NCBI RefSeq assembly: GCF_014287895.1
Contig: NZ_JACOPP010000007.1
Span: 1 to 64,000, forward strand
Direction: 5' to 3'
Length of the DNA: 64,000 bases
From: Lawsonibacter hominis
Lineage (GTDB): Bacteria > Bacillota > Clostridia > Oscillospirales > Oscillospiraceae
Below are positions 19,772 to 28,199 of this stretch, in pieces; positions within the stretch are counted from its first letter, which is position 1; each line of letters opens with the position of its first letter. The position numbers were made by a program, and so were the translations under genes. The notes beneath the pieces are model-generated. The model saw only the letters and a program-made list of their open reading frames with translations. It did not search any database and was not told where the DNA came from.

Positions 19772-20809
19772 TCAGCGACGGACGGCGGGCGCCCGGTGCG
19801 GCCGCCTGCGCCCCAGCAGGATGGGGCAAAAGCGATCCAGCAGCAGGATCAGCGGCGCCGGGATCAGAACCAGCCCCGCCAGGTGGACCGCCAGCAGGCC
19901 CCAGCCTGAGACGGGCGCGAGGCACTCCACAGCCCGCTGGGCCAGATTGGAACCAAGCCACCCCACGGCATAGTAGGCGGCGCTGTATTTCCCCAGAAAG
20001 CGCAGGCCTCGGGCCGCCGGAAGCGCCCGGCAGAGCAGGACACAAAACGCCGCGCCGCAGGCGCCCGCGGCGTAGCAGGTGAAAAACTCATTGAGGTAGC
20101 GCAGATTATAGTCGATCCGGGTGGGGCCCAGATTCCGGTTGAAGGCGGTAAACAGCAGGTTGGCCCCCAAACACACCAGGGCCAACCGTATCGTTTGTCC
20201 CGCGCTGCAGACAGAGGCGGGATGTCTCTCCAGCCAGTGCCGGGCCCGGCGGCCCAGGGCCAGATAGGGCAGCAGCAGCACCGCGGCGTCCACATGCCAG
20301 GGCAGTCTGGCCCCGCCCAGCCGGGCGTAGATCCACACCGCCCCCGCCGCCAGCAGCGCGGCGGGGAGCAGTCTGTTTTCCCTCCCCTCCAGAGCGCGCA
20401 GCAGCAGGGCAAACAGGCATTCCGCCGCAAAGAGGCCGGGGAAGAACCAGGCCCGCCCGGCCCAGGGGGTATCCGGCCACTGCAGGGCGATGCCCAGCAG
20501 TCCGTCCCAGTCGGGCCCGCCGCCCGCGGCAAGGGCCGCGGCGCTTTCCCAGCAGAAGAACGCCAGGTTATACGCCAGGTAGGGCATCAGGATCGGCAGC
20601 GCCTTATGGCGCAGGGTCGCCCCCACGCCGCCGGGGCGCAGGGAAAAAAACCAGCCGCTGAGCAGAAAAAACAGCGGCATGTGGAAGGAGTAGATCCAGG
20701 CGCTCGCCCACTCCGGCAGAAGGCGGGAGTGCCCCAGTCCTACCAGCAGCACGCCCAGCCCCTTGGCCGCGTCGGGCCAGGCCAGACGCGCGCCGCCCTG
20801 CTCAGCCAT
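19772..20809 (-). CDS. Acyltransferase-3 family membrane protein
   Basis: A 345-residue integral membrane protein with about ten hydrophobic helices. The family start is 'WPDAAKGLGVLLVGLGHS', resembling the 'D..KGI.I..V..GH' motif with the catalytic His, then 'FHMPLFFLLSGWFF'. Such enzymes O-acylate exported sugars or cell-wall polymers using acyl-CoA. Its start lies 8 bp inside the end of pth, so translation is coupled. It sits between pth and mfd, where Firmicutes normally have no such gene, so it looks like a lineage-specific insertion into the housekeeping operon. Substrate unknown. Confidence 0.8.
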   Translation of the reverse strand: MAEQGGARLAWPDAAKGLGVLLVGLGHSRLLPEWASAWIYSFHMPLFFLLSGWFFSLRPGGVGATLRHKALPILMPYLAYNLAFFCWESAAALAAGGGPDWDGLLGIALQWPDTPWAGRAWFFPGLFAAECLFALLLRALEGRENRLLPAALLAAGAVWIYARLGGARLPWHVDAAVLLLPYLALGRRARHWLERHPASVCSAGQTIRLALVCLGANLLFTAFNRNLGPTRIDYNLRYLNEFFTCYAAGACGAAFCVLLCRALPAARGLRFLGKYSAAYYAVGWLGSNLAQRAVECLAPVSGWGLLAVHLAGLVLIPAPLILLLDRFCPILLGRRRPHRAPAVRR

Positions 20810-21395
20810 TGAAGCGGCTCATGGCCCGGTCCGCTCCCTCCCGCAGCAGGCACTCCACCGCGTCGGCACACCGCTTGACGGCCTGATCCATCGCCTTGGC
20901 GTCCTCCCCGGTGAATTTGGAGAGGACCCAGTCGGCCATGTCGTAATCCGGGTGGGGCTTGCCGCCCACCCCCACCTTGACCCGGGGGAAACCGTCCCCG
21001 CCCAGCTGAAGGATGATGTTTTTCAGGCCGTTGTGCCCCCCGGCGGAGCCGTTTTTCCGAATGCGCAGCCTGCCCACGGGCAGGGACACGTCGTCGGAGA
21101 TCACCAGCACCCGCTCGGGCGGAATCTTGTAAAAATCCGCCGCCGGGCGCACCGCCTCGCCCGAGAGGTTCATATAGGTCACCGGCTTCATCAGCAGCAC
21201 CCTGTGCCCGCCCACCTCCGCCGTATTGGTGAGGGCGCGGTATTTCAGCTTCTGTACGGGCACGCGGCAGCGCTCGGCCAGCTCGTCCACCACCCGAAAG
21301 CCCACGTTGTGACGGGTGAGCTCGTACTGCCCGCCGGGGTTTCCCAATCCCACCACAAGCCACTCCACACCGTTTTTGTTCTTGCCAAACAGCAT
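20802..21395 (-). CDS. pth: Peptidyl-tRNA hydrolase
   Basis: Pth releases peptides from prematurely dissociated peptidyl-tRNA. The 197-residue length is right for the family. Catalytic residues are visible: Asn in 'GLGNPG', the catalytic His in 'TRHNVGF', 'MNLSGEAV', the Asp in 'SDDVSLPVGRLRIR', and 'GSAGGHNGL'. The ATG at 21395 lies 8-9 bp after AAGGGG; a longer reading from 21551 runs through a hairpin-rich spacer and was rejected. Downstream it overlaps the acyltransferase gene. Confidence 0.96.
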   Translation of the reverse strand: MLFGKNKNGVEWLVVGLGNPGGQYELTRHNVGFRVVDELAERCRVPVQKLKYRALTNTAEVGGHRVLLMKPVTYMNLSGEAVRPAADFYKIPPERVLVISDDVSLPVGRLRIRKNGSAGGHNGLKNIILQLGGDGFPRVKVGVGGKPHPDYDMADWVLSKFTGEDAKAMDQAVKRCADAVECLLREGADRAMSRFNG

Positions 21396-21417
21396 CCTAT
21401 TACCCCTTGATACGGAT

Positions 21418-21560
21418 CTTCCTGAAACACAGCGGGCGCTGTGTTTCAGGAAGGTTGATTCGGACGGGTTTTGCGCCCGCCGGGCGCGCTCCCATTCCGC
21501 TCTGGGAGCGAAATGGGAGAATCGATCCAAAACGGGAAACGGCGGGGGCAAGCCCCCGCC
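21418..21560. repeat. Palindrome cluster between prs and pth
   Basis: Four hairpins in 143 bp: 21418-21453 (16-bp perfect stem, GGGC loop), 21473-21487 (7-bp), 21489-21519 (14-bp with one mismatch) and 21541-21560 (9-bp). The last is followed on the minus strand by GTTTCCCGTTTT and may be the prs terminator or attenuator. The others lie in the pth leader. No ORF is supported here. Confidence 0.7.
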
Positions 21561-21632
21561 CTCCCCGGTCGGTCTGTCTTTTGTCGGCTCTGCGCAGCGG
21601 CTCTGCAGCCGGGGAGCGCTCCCGGACGCCGC

Positions 21633-22601
21633 TTACACGAACAGCTTGGAGACGGAGATCTCCTCGTAGATGCGCTCGATGGCCTCGGCAAACATGTGGG
21701 CCACGGAGAGATACTTGATCTTATCACAATTTACGCCGGGACGGGCGGGAACGGTGTCGAGGAAGAACACTTCCTTGATCACGCTCTTTTCAATGCGCTC
21801 CACCGCGGGCCCGGAGAGCACGCCGTGGCTGGCGCAGGCCACCACCTCCGTGGCGCCGCCCAACTCCACCAGGGCCTGCGCCGCGCCGCACAGGGATCCG
21901 CCGGTGTCCACCATATCGTCAAAGAGGAGGACCTTTTTGCCCCGCACCTCGCCGATGATGTTCATGACCTCGGAGGAGTTGGCCTTCTGGCGGCGTTTAT
22001 CCACGATGGCCAGTCCCATGCCCAGCTTCTGGGCGAAGGCCCGGGCCCGGGCCACGCTGCCCACGTCGGGAGAGACCACGATCACGTCGTCCTCCTGCCC
22101 GGCGTAGCGCTGGTGCAGGTAATTGGTAAACACGGGGTTGCCCAGCAGATTGTCCACGGGGATATCGAAAAAGCCCTGGATCTGATTGGCATGCAGGTCC
22201 ATGGTCAGCACACGGTCGGCGCCGGCACGGGTGATGAGGTTGGCCACCAGCTTGGCGGAGATGGGGTCGCGGGGTTTGGTCTTGCGGTCCTGACGGGCGT
22301 AGCCGAAGTAGGGCATCACGGCGGTGATGCGCCCGGCGGAGGCCCGCTTCAGGGCGTCGATCATAATGAGCAGCTCCATCAGGTTGTCGTTGACGGGCGA
22401 GCAGGTGGACTGTACCACAAACACGTCGGAGCCGCGGACCGTCTCGTAGATGGAGACGAAGTTCTCCCCATCGGAAAAAGCCCCGACCTCGGCGTTGCCC
22501 AGTTCCATCCCCATCTCCTTGCAGATGGCCTCGGCCAGGGGCCGGTTGGAATTGCCGGAAAAGATTTTGATATCCTTGCCGTGTGCGATCATTTCTGACA
22601 T
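21633..22601 (-). CDS. prs: Ribose-phosphate pyrophosphokinase
   Basis: It makes PRPP from ribose-5-phosphate and ATP for purine, pyrimidine, His, Trp and NAD synthesis. The 322-residue protein carries 'FSGNSNRPLAEAIC', 'DGENFVSI', the flexible catalytic loop 'PYFGYARQDRKTKPRDPIS', 'DLHANQIQGFFD' and the PRPP-binding loop 'VLLFDDMVDTGGSL'. The start MSEMIAHG at 22601 was chosen; the AAAGGAGAGG site is close to it, and an ATG at 22592 is an alternative. It follows glmU by 42 bp. Confidence 0.96.
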   Translation of the reverse strand: MSEMIAHGKDIKIFSGNSNRPLAEAICKEMGMELGNAEVGAFSDGENFVSIYETVRGSDVFVVQSTCSPVNDNLMELLIMIDALKRASAGRITAVMPYFGYARQDRKTKPRDPISAKLVANLITRAGADRVLTMDLHANQIQGFFDIPVDNLLGNPVFTNYLHQRYAGQEDDVIVVSPDVGSVARARAFAQKLGMGLAIVDKRRQKANSSEVMNIIGEVRGKKVLLFDDMVDTGGSLCGAAQALVELGGATEVVACASHGVLSGPAVERIEKSVIKEVFFLDTVPARPGVNCDKIKYLSVAHMFAEAIERIYEEISVSKLFV

Positions 22602-22643
22602 CCTCTCCTTTTTGTTTCTCTTTATCATTTCCCGCTTCCGGGA

Positions 22644-23846
22644 TCATTTCCTGCTCTTGCGGCGCTTGGCGGCCCACTGCTTCTTGACCACCTGCACGCT
22701 GCGGGCGATGGCCAGGGAGTCGGCGGGGACCTCGTTGGTGATGGTGCTCCCGGCGGCGGTGTAGGCGCCGTCGCCCACCTTTACGGGGGCCACCAGGTTG
22801 GTGTTGCAGCCGATAAAGGCGTCGTCCCCGATGGTGGTGCGGAACTTGGTGGCGCCGTCATAGTTGACGGTGACGGTGCCGCAGCCGAAGTTGACCCGCT
22901 GCCCCACGTCGGAATCGCCCACATAGGTGAGATGGGAGATCTTCGTGCCCGCGCCGATGTCGGAGTTCTTCAGCTCCACAAAGTCGCCCACCTTCACGTT
23001 GGCCCCCACATGACAGTTGGGCCGGATGTAGGCAAAGGGGCCGATCTTCACGCCGTCGTCCACCCGGCTCTCGTTGAGCTGGGATGCGTTCACCGTCACC
23101 CCGTCCCCGATGGTGCAGTCCCGGACCATGGAATTGGGGCCGATCTCGCAGTGTCGGCCGATGACGGTCTTCCCCCGCAAAATAGTGCCGGGCAGCAGCA
23201 CGGTACCGTCCCCCACGGTGACCTGCGGGCCCACGTAAGTGTTGGCGGGGTCCACCACGATCACGCCGCGTCCGGTCGTCAGCGCCCGGTTCAGGGCGGA
23301 TACGCCGTCGTGGTGGGCAAAGCTCTGGGCGCTGAGCCAGTCCATGCCCCGGCTCAGCGGCTGGATGCCCAGGAACTGCCCGTAGGGCTGGCCAAAGGCC
23401 TCCCCCTTCTCCCGCAAAACGGCGTCGAAGTCCGCCCCCGCGTCCAGCGCGTCTTTGAGCGCGGCGGAGTCCACCCGGAACACGCCGCAGCTCTCCCCCC
23501 GGGGCAGCGCCGCCCCGTCGTCCGCCAGATACGCGGCGGCGGCGGCGTTCAGATAGACCGGCTGGGTCACCACGGCCACCCGTCCCGTCAGGCCGGACAG
23601 GAATTCCGCCAGCCGCTCCCGTGCGTCGGTGGCGCCGGTGGTCACATAGCCCGTCCCCTCCGGGAAGCAGGCCTGGGCCGCCTGCCGGTCATCGTCGTGG
23701 CAGACCACTAAAAATTTCTCGAACCCCTCCGCGCGCAGCGCTTCGGCCATCCAGACCGCCGGCGGAGCGAACATCAGCTCCTCCAGCATCCAATTGAACC
23801 GGCCGTCCTCCCGGGGGAGAAACACGACCGCGCCCTTTCCTTCCAT
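22644..23846 (-). CDS. glmU: GlmU-like protein, degenerate uridylyltransferase half
   Basis: The C-terminal half (about 175-400) is a clear left-handed beta-helix acetyltransferase: repeated hexapeptides, 'SHLTYVGDSDVG' with the catalytic His, 'NFGCGTVTVNYDG', 'FIGCNTNLVAPVKVGDGAY'. That half would acetylate glucosamine-1-phosphate. The N-terminal half is short and lacks the nucleotidyltransferase signature (LxAGxGTRM...PK). Instead it starts 'VVFLPREDGRFNWMLEELM', and the full length of 400 is below the usual 450-460. UDP-GlcNAc formation may therefore need a separate uridylyltransferase. The ATG at 23846 follows GAGAGG. It is the first gene of the glmU-prs-pth-mfd run. Confidence 0.85.
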   Translation of the reverse strand: MEGKGAVVFLPREDGRFNWMLEELMFAPPAVWMAEALRAEGFEKFLVVCHDDDRQAAQACFPEGTGYVTTGATDARERLAEFLSGLTGRVAVVTQPVYLNAAAAAYLADDGAALPRGESCGVFRVDSAALKDALDAGADFDAVLREKGEAFGQPYGQFLGIQPLSRGMDWLSAQSFAHHDGVSALNRALTTGRGVIVVDPANTYVGPQVTVGDGTVLLPGTILRGKTVIGRHCEIGPNSMVRDCTIGDGVTVNASQLNESRVDDGVKIGPFAYIRPNCHVGANVKVGDFVELKNSDIGAGTKISHLTYVGDSDVGQRVNFGCGTVTVNYDGATKFRTTIGDDAFIGCNTNLVAPVKVGDGAYTAAGSTITNEVPADSLAIARSVQVVKKQWAAKRRKSRK

Positions 23847-23871
23847 ATGGCGCACCTCTCTTTTCCGTTTC

Positions 23872-23880
23872 ATTATAGCA
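23872..23880 (-). promoter_or_regulatory. Extended -10 promoter of glmU-prs-pth run
   Basis: On the minus strand TGC directly followed by TATAAT (23877-23872), 26 bp before the glmU ATG. No good -35 is present, as expected for an extended -10 promoter. The adjoining stretch to 24048 holds no supported gene. Confidence 0.5.
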
Positions 23881-24048
23881 AAATGGTCTCAAAATTGCAT
23901 CGACAAATTCAAAAAATCCACGTTTTTCCCGCACTTTATGTGCCTTGCACAATTTTGCCGCCGTTTCCCCCGCTTTTCTCGGATAAAACACGCCGGCGTG
24001 TCCGCTTGCGGCGGACAAACGCAGGCTCGGCGAAGACGCCCGCACCGT

Positions 24049-24531
24049 TCAGGCCAGCAGGATGCGCCGCAGGGCCAGCCGGCGCCAGATGTGGGTCACC
24101 TCGGCGGTGGCGCAGAGCTTATCCGCCAGATTGACGGTCAGCGCCTCCCGGCAGCGGGGACGGCGGCGGGCCATGGGCCACATGTGGGAGAGGATGATGT
24201 TCTCCTCCTTGGAGGAAAGCCCGCCGCACAGCTTGACGGCGTTGCGCAGGGCGGCCGCCGGATGGGCGAAGCACTGGCGGTAGGACCTGAGGCTGCGGGG
24301 ATCGTAGAGGTACAGGTCGTGCAGCAGCCCGGCCCGGGCGGCAGCGCGGTAGTCCAGCCCCCACTTCCGGGCCAGGCGGAAGGCGGTATAGGAGACGAAG
24401 ACCGAGTGCTCATAGCAGGACACGCCGGGGTGATGGCGGATGCCCTGCATAGCGCGCACCGCGGGGGTCTCCAGCAGGTCCTCCACCTGCTCCAGATAGC
24501 AGTTCCAGTTGGTCTTGTCCCAATAGGTCAT
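24049..24531 (-). CDS. HD-domain hydrolase
   Basis: A 160-residue protein with a metal-dependent HD phosphohydrolase fold: the first His in 'YEHSVFVSYTAF', the HD doublet in 'LLHDLYLYD', and a late Asp in 'VNLADKLCA'. The start MTYWDK follows AAAGGAAG at 8 bp. Substrate unknown; family members cleave nucleotides or other phosphoesters. The gene stands alone between glmU and the divergent GntR gene. Confidence 0.82.
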   Translation of the reverse strand: MTYWDKTNWNCYLEQVEDLLETPAVRAMQGIRHHPGVSCYEHSVFVSYTAFRLARKWGLDYRAAARAGLLHDLYLYDPRSLRSYRQCFAHPAAALRNAVKLCGGLSSKEENIILSHMWPMARRRPRCREALTVNLADKLCATAEVTHIWRRLALRRILLA

Positions 24532-24729
24532 GACGCGGGCTTCCTTTCTTGGTTTCGGCACCTTTGATTATACGCGCCCGCGCGGCATTTGTCATCGGGA
24601 AAAAGGGAGTTCGACTGAAAAGTGTTATAATTTCTTAAACATTTCCGCCCGGCCCTTGTATATACTAGCTGTACTAACACGCTTCATACACCCGGGGCGC
24701 CCCTGCCCCGGCGGAAAGGAGACGGGCGC

Positions 24730-25119
24730 ATGATCTCTCTCAATTACCGGGATGCCCGGCCCATCTACGAACAGGTCAAGGACGGCCTGCGGCATCTGGT
24801 GGTCACGGGGGCCATCCAGACCGGGGACCGGCTTCCCTCGGTCCGGGCGCTGGCCTCTTCCCTGGCCATCAATCCCAACACCATCCAGCGGGCCTACGAG
24901 TCGCTGGAGGCGGAGGGCTATCTCTACACCGTGGCGGGCAAGGGCTCCTTCGCCGCTCCCCAGGACGGAGTAAACCGGGTGCGGCGGGATGCCCTGCTGG
25001 GCCAGTTCGACAGCTCTGCGGCAGAGCTTTTATTCCTGGGCATGACGGCGGAGGAGCTGACCCTGCGGCTGCGGGACGCGGCCCTGCGTCAGGCGCGGCG
25101 AGAGGAGGCGGGACAATGA
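24730..25119 (+). CDS. GntR-family (YtrA type) regulator
   Basis: A short 129-residue GntR repressor. The winged helix occupies residues 5-75 ('PIYEQVKDGLRHLVVTGAI', 'LPSVRALASSLAINPNTIQRAYESLE'). A tail of only about 50 residues in place of a ligand domain marks the YtrA subfamily, which controls adjacent ABC transporters. Its stop overlaps the ABC ATPase start by 4 bp. A TATACT at 24661-24666 upstream is a plausible -10, and an imperfect repeat around 24659-24677 could be its own operator. Confidence 0.9.
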   Translation: MISLNYRDARPIYEQVKDGLRHLVVTGAIQTGDRLPSVRALASSLAINPNTIQRAYESLEAEGYLYTVAGKGSFAAPQDGVNRVRRDALLGQFDSSAAELLFLGMTAEELTLRLRDAALRQARREEAGQ

Positions 25120-26018
25120 TCCAGGTAAAAGACGTGGTAAAGACCTTCGACGGCTTCCGGGCCCTGGATGGGCTGACCATGACGGTGCCCAGCGGCTCCA
25201 TTTACGGGCTGGTGGGGCCCAACGGCGCGGGCAAGTCCACCATACTCCGCCATATCAACGGGGTCTACCGCCAGGATTCCGGCGAAGTGCTGGTGGACGG
25301 CGCGCCGGTGTACGAAAACCCGGCGGTCAAGGCCCGCCTGGCCAGCATCCCCGACGAGCTGTACTACTTCCTCTCCGCCTCCACACGGGACATGATGCGC
25401 TTTTTCCGGGGCTTCTATCCCCGCTTTGACCAGGCCCGGTATCAGGCGCTCAAGGACGTGTTCACCACCGTGGACGAGCGCCAGTCCATCCGCCGCCTTT
25501 CCAAGGGCATGCAGAAGCAGAGCGCCTTCTGGCTGGCGCTGTGCTGCCGGCCGGACGTGCTGGTGCTGGACGAACCGGTGGACGGCCTGGACCCGGTGAT
25601 GCGGCGGCAGGTGTGGAGCCTTTTGATGGGAGACGTGGCCGAGCACGGCACCACGGTGCTGGTCTCTTCCCACAACCTGCGGGAGCTGGAGGACGTATGC
25701 GACCACGTGGGTATTCTCTCCCGGGGAAAGGTGCTCATCGAACGCAGCCTCAGCGACCTTCAGGAAAACGTGGTCAAGATGCAGGTGGTCTTCCAGGAAA
25801 AGCAGCTGCCCCAGCTCCCGGCGGACCTGGAGATCCTCAACATCTCCCAGGTGGGCCGCATCCACACCCTGATCGTCCGGGGCAACGCCACCGAGGTCAC
25901 CAACCGCCTGGCGGCGTATGCCCCCATCCTCATGGAGGCCCTGCCCCTGACCCTGGAGGAGATCTTTATTTACGAGCTGGGAGGTGAGGACTATGCGGTC
26001 CGCGACATCGTGCTTTAA
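25116..26018 (+). CDS. ABC transporter ATP-binding protein
   Basis: The nucleotide-binding subunit of an export-type ABC system, 300 residues. It has Walker A 'GPNGAGKST', a signature-like 'LSKGMQKQ', Walker B 'VLVLDEPVDGLD' and the switch His in 'VLVSSHNL'. The C-terminal 80 residues form the accessory domain seen in YtrB/EcsA-like exporters. It is translationally coupled to the GntR gene upstream and overlaps the permease gene downstream by 26 bp. Confidence 0.95.
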   Translation: MIQVKDVVKTFDGFRALDGLTMTVPSGSIYGLVGPNGAGKSTILRHINGVYRQDSGEVLVDGAPVYENPAVKARLASIPDELYYFLSASTRDMMRFFRGFYPRFDQARYQALKDVFTTVDERQSIRRLSKGMQKQSAFWLALCCRPDVLVLDEPVDGLDPVMRRQVWSLLMGDVAEHGTTVLVSSHNLRELEDVCDHVGILSRGKVLIERSLSDLQENVVKMQVVFQEKQLPQLPADLEILNISQVGRIHTLIVRGNATEVTNRLAAYAPILMEALPLTLEEIFIYELGGEDYAVRDIVL

Positions 26019-27987
26019 TCTCACCCTCTATCAAAAAAACCTGTCCCGCTTTTGGCCCATCTGGGCGCTGTACGGCCTGATCTGGCTGTTCCTGCTGCCC
26101 ATTTCCATCCTCAACGAGAGCCGCTGGTGGGACAGCGCCAGAGCCGCTCAGCGCCCCCTGCAGTTTCTGGAGGGCGGCAGCGCCGGTCTGGCCATGGCCC
26201 TGATCTTCGGGCTGCTCTCGGCCATGGCGGTGTTTTCATACCTCTATAACAGCCGCTCGGTAGGACTGATGCATACCCTGCCCCTGAAGCGGGAGGGGCT
26301 GTTCTTGACCAACTACCTCTCCGGGCTCTCCTGCTTCCTGCTGCCCAATCTGGCGGTCTTTGTGCTCTCCCTGGCCGCCGAAGCCCTGGCGGGGGCGGTG
26401 AATGCGGGCAGTCTGTGCATGTGGCTGACGGTACAAAGCCTTCTGTGCTTCTTTTTCTACTCCTTCGCGGTATTCTGCGCCATGTTTACCGGCCACATCC
26501 TGGCCCTGCCCGCCTTTTACGGCATCCTGAACATTCTGGCAGCCGGGCTGGCGTACCTCTTTGACGCTCTGGCCGGGGCATTCGTCTACGGCTACGCGGG
26601 CATCCCCAGGCTGAGCGAGGCCGCCGTCTGGCTCTCCCCCGCCCTGCGCCTGACCTACACGCTAAATCTGATCTATCCGGGCGGCAACGGGGTGTACGTC
26701 CAGTTCTACGGACTGCACGTGGTGCTGCTCTATGCCCTGGCGGGGCTGATCCTGACCGGGCTGGCCCTGCTGGTCTACCGGCGCCGCTCGCTGGAGCGCG
26801 CCGGAGACATCGTCAGTGTGGGCTGGGTGCGCCCCGTCTTCAAGTACGGCGTGGGCGCCTGCGCCGCCGTGGCTCTGGGCTCTTTCCTGTACGGGAGGAT
26901 GTTTCTCTACAGTCTGCCCGAGAACGCCTGGACCCTGCTGTCGTTCCTCCTTCTGTGCGGCGCGGCGGGCTATTTCGTGGCCGAAATGCTGCTGCGCAAG
27001 CGGTTTTGGGTCTTCCGGCGGAGCTGGAAGGGCTGTCTGGTCCTGCTGGGCTGCCTGACCGCGCTGGTCTGTGTGCTGGAATTCGACCTGACCGGCTTCG
27101 AGCGCCGGGTGCCCGGCTCGGACCAGGTGGCCTCGGTCCAGATCGGAGACGTGCGCTCCGCCCCCTACGACGACCTCAACTATACCTCTTTGAATCTGAG
27201 CGACCCGGCCGATCTGGCGCTGGTGGAGCAGCTGCACCGGGCCATTGTGGCGGAAAAGGACCGGTTTGACCAGGCGGACGATTACGGCGCGGTCCAGCTG
27301 ACCGACGGGCTGTATGTGGAGACCAGCAGCTCGGTCTCCGTCTGGCTGGATTATACCCTGAACACCGGCGGGCGCGTCCTCCGGCGCTACTCCTTGCCGG
27401 TCACCGCGGCCGACCTGACCGATCCCTCCTCCGCCGCCAGCCTGCTTACCCGGCTGCTCAACGACCGCACGCAGGTGGAACAGGGCTATTTCCCCCGCTG
27501 GAGCGGGAACGCCCGGCTGGTGGACGCCTGGGTCTCCAATCTGCAAAATCCCCAGCCCGGGAGCGACGCCTCCGAGGCCTCCTACGCGGACGTCTACGTG
27601 GACAGCGCCGCCCTGGAGGAGCTATTGACCGCGGTGCGCAGCGACCTGGCCGCCGGGCGCCTCGGGGTGCGCTACCTGTTGGACGACCAGGCGCGGCAGG
27701 AGAACTGCTACCTCAGCGACCTGTATCTGGACTTCCGGACCCCCGCCGCCCGGAACGCGGCGCAAAACAGCACGGACGAACCCGGCGCGGAGACGGCGTA
27801 CGAAGGCAACGTCGTCTGCATCACGCTTCAAAAGAGCGCCGCGGAAACTCTGGCCGTGCTGGAGAAATACGGCGTCGTGGGCGGCGCCTCCCAGCTGGTC
27901 ACTCACGCGGAGCTCTCCCGGATGGAGGCGGCCGGGGCGGCTTCTGACGGCGGCGGTGAGTATACCGTGTCTCTGCCCGCCAACTGA
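25993..27987 (+). CDS. ABC transporter permease with extracellular domain
   Basis: A 664-residue membrane subunit. About six membrane segments occupy residues 15-270, one or two more lie near 290-370, and a large extracytoplasmic domain (about 370-660) follows without recognisable motifs. The ATG at 25993 lies 8 bp after GGAGG; the GTG at 25984 sits on that site. It belongs with the GntR-ATPase pair, an arrangement used for antibiotic/peptide stress export or envelope sensing. Substrate unknown. Confidence 0.85.
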   Translation: MRSATSCFNLTLYQKNLSRFWPIWALYGLIWLFLLPISILNESRWWDSARAAQRPLQFLEGGSAGLAMALIFGLLSAMAVFSYLYNSRSVGLMHTLPLKREGLFLTNYLSGLSCFLLPNLAVFVLSLAAEALAGAVNAGSLCMWLTVQSLLCFFFYSFAVFCAMFTGHILALPAFYGILNILAAGLAYLFDALAGAFVYGYAGIPRLSEAAVWLSPALRLTYTLNLIYPGGNGVYVQFYGLHVVLLYALAGLILTGLALLVYRRRSLERAGDIVSVGWVRPVFKYGVGACAAVALGSFLYGRMFLYSLPENAWTLLSFLLLCGAAGYFVAEMLLRKRFWVFRRSWKGCLVLLGCLTALVCVLEFDLTGFERRVPGSDQVASVQIGDVRSAPYDDLNYTSLNLSDPADLALVEQLHRAIVAEKDRFDQADDYGAVQLTDGLYVETSSSVSVWLDYTLNTGGRVLRRYSLPVTAADLTDPSSAASLLTRLLNDRTQVEQGYFPRWSGNARLVDAWVSNLQNPQPGSDASEASYADVYVDSAALEELLTAVRSDLAAGRLGVRYLLDDQARQENCYLSDLYLDFRTPAARNAAQNSTDEPGAETAYEGNVVCITLQKSAAETLAVLEKYGVVGGASQLVTHAELSRMEAAGAASDGGGEYTVSLPAN

Positions 27988-28014
27988 GCGGCTCCGCCGC
28001 GTCCCCGGAAGCGG

Positions 28015-28044
28015 AGCGCGTCCGGCCCTTTGGCCGGACGCGCT
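28015..28044 (+). terminator. Terminator of GntR-ABC operon
   Basis: A 13-bp stem (28015-28027 / 28032-28044) with loop CTTT, followed by TTT. Confidence 0.85.
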
Positions 28045-28113
28045 TTTGCCCCGAATTGTTAAAGTTTTAACTTAAAATCCCCAAAACGGCCCGAAAAACT
28101 CTTCCTCTTGGAG

Positions 28114-28142
28114 TTGATTTTTGTGTGAGGCAGGCGTATAAT
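28114..28142 (+). promoter_or_regulatory. Promoter of thiolase-CoA-transferase operon
   Basis: TTGATT (28114-28119), 17 bp, TATAAT (28137-28142), about 58 bp before the atoB start. This is a strong sigma-A promoter, in keeping with a central catabolic operon. Confidence 0.8.
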
Positions 28143-28199
28143 CAGGCCGAAGGGTATTTCCAGCACGGGAAGAATATAAATTTTTGGAGGTCTTCGTAC

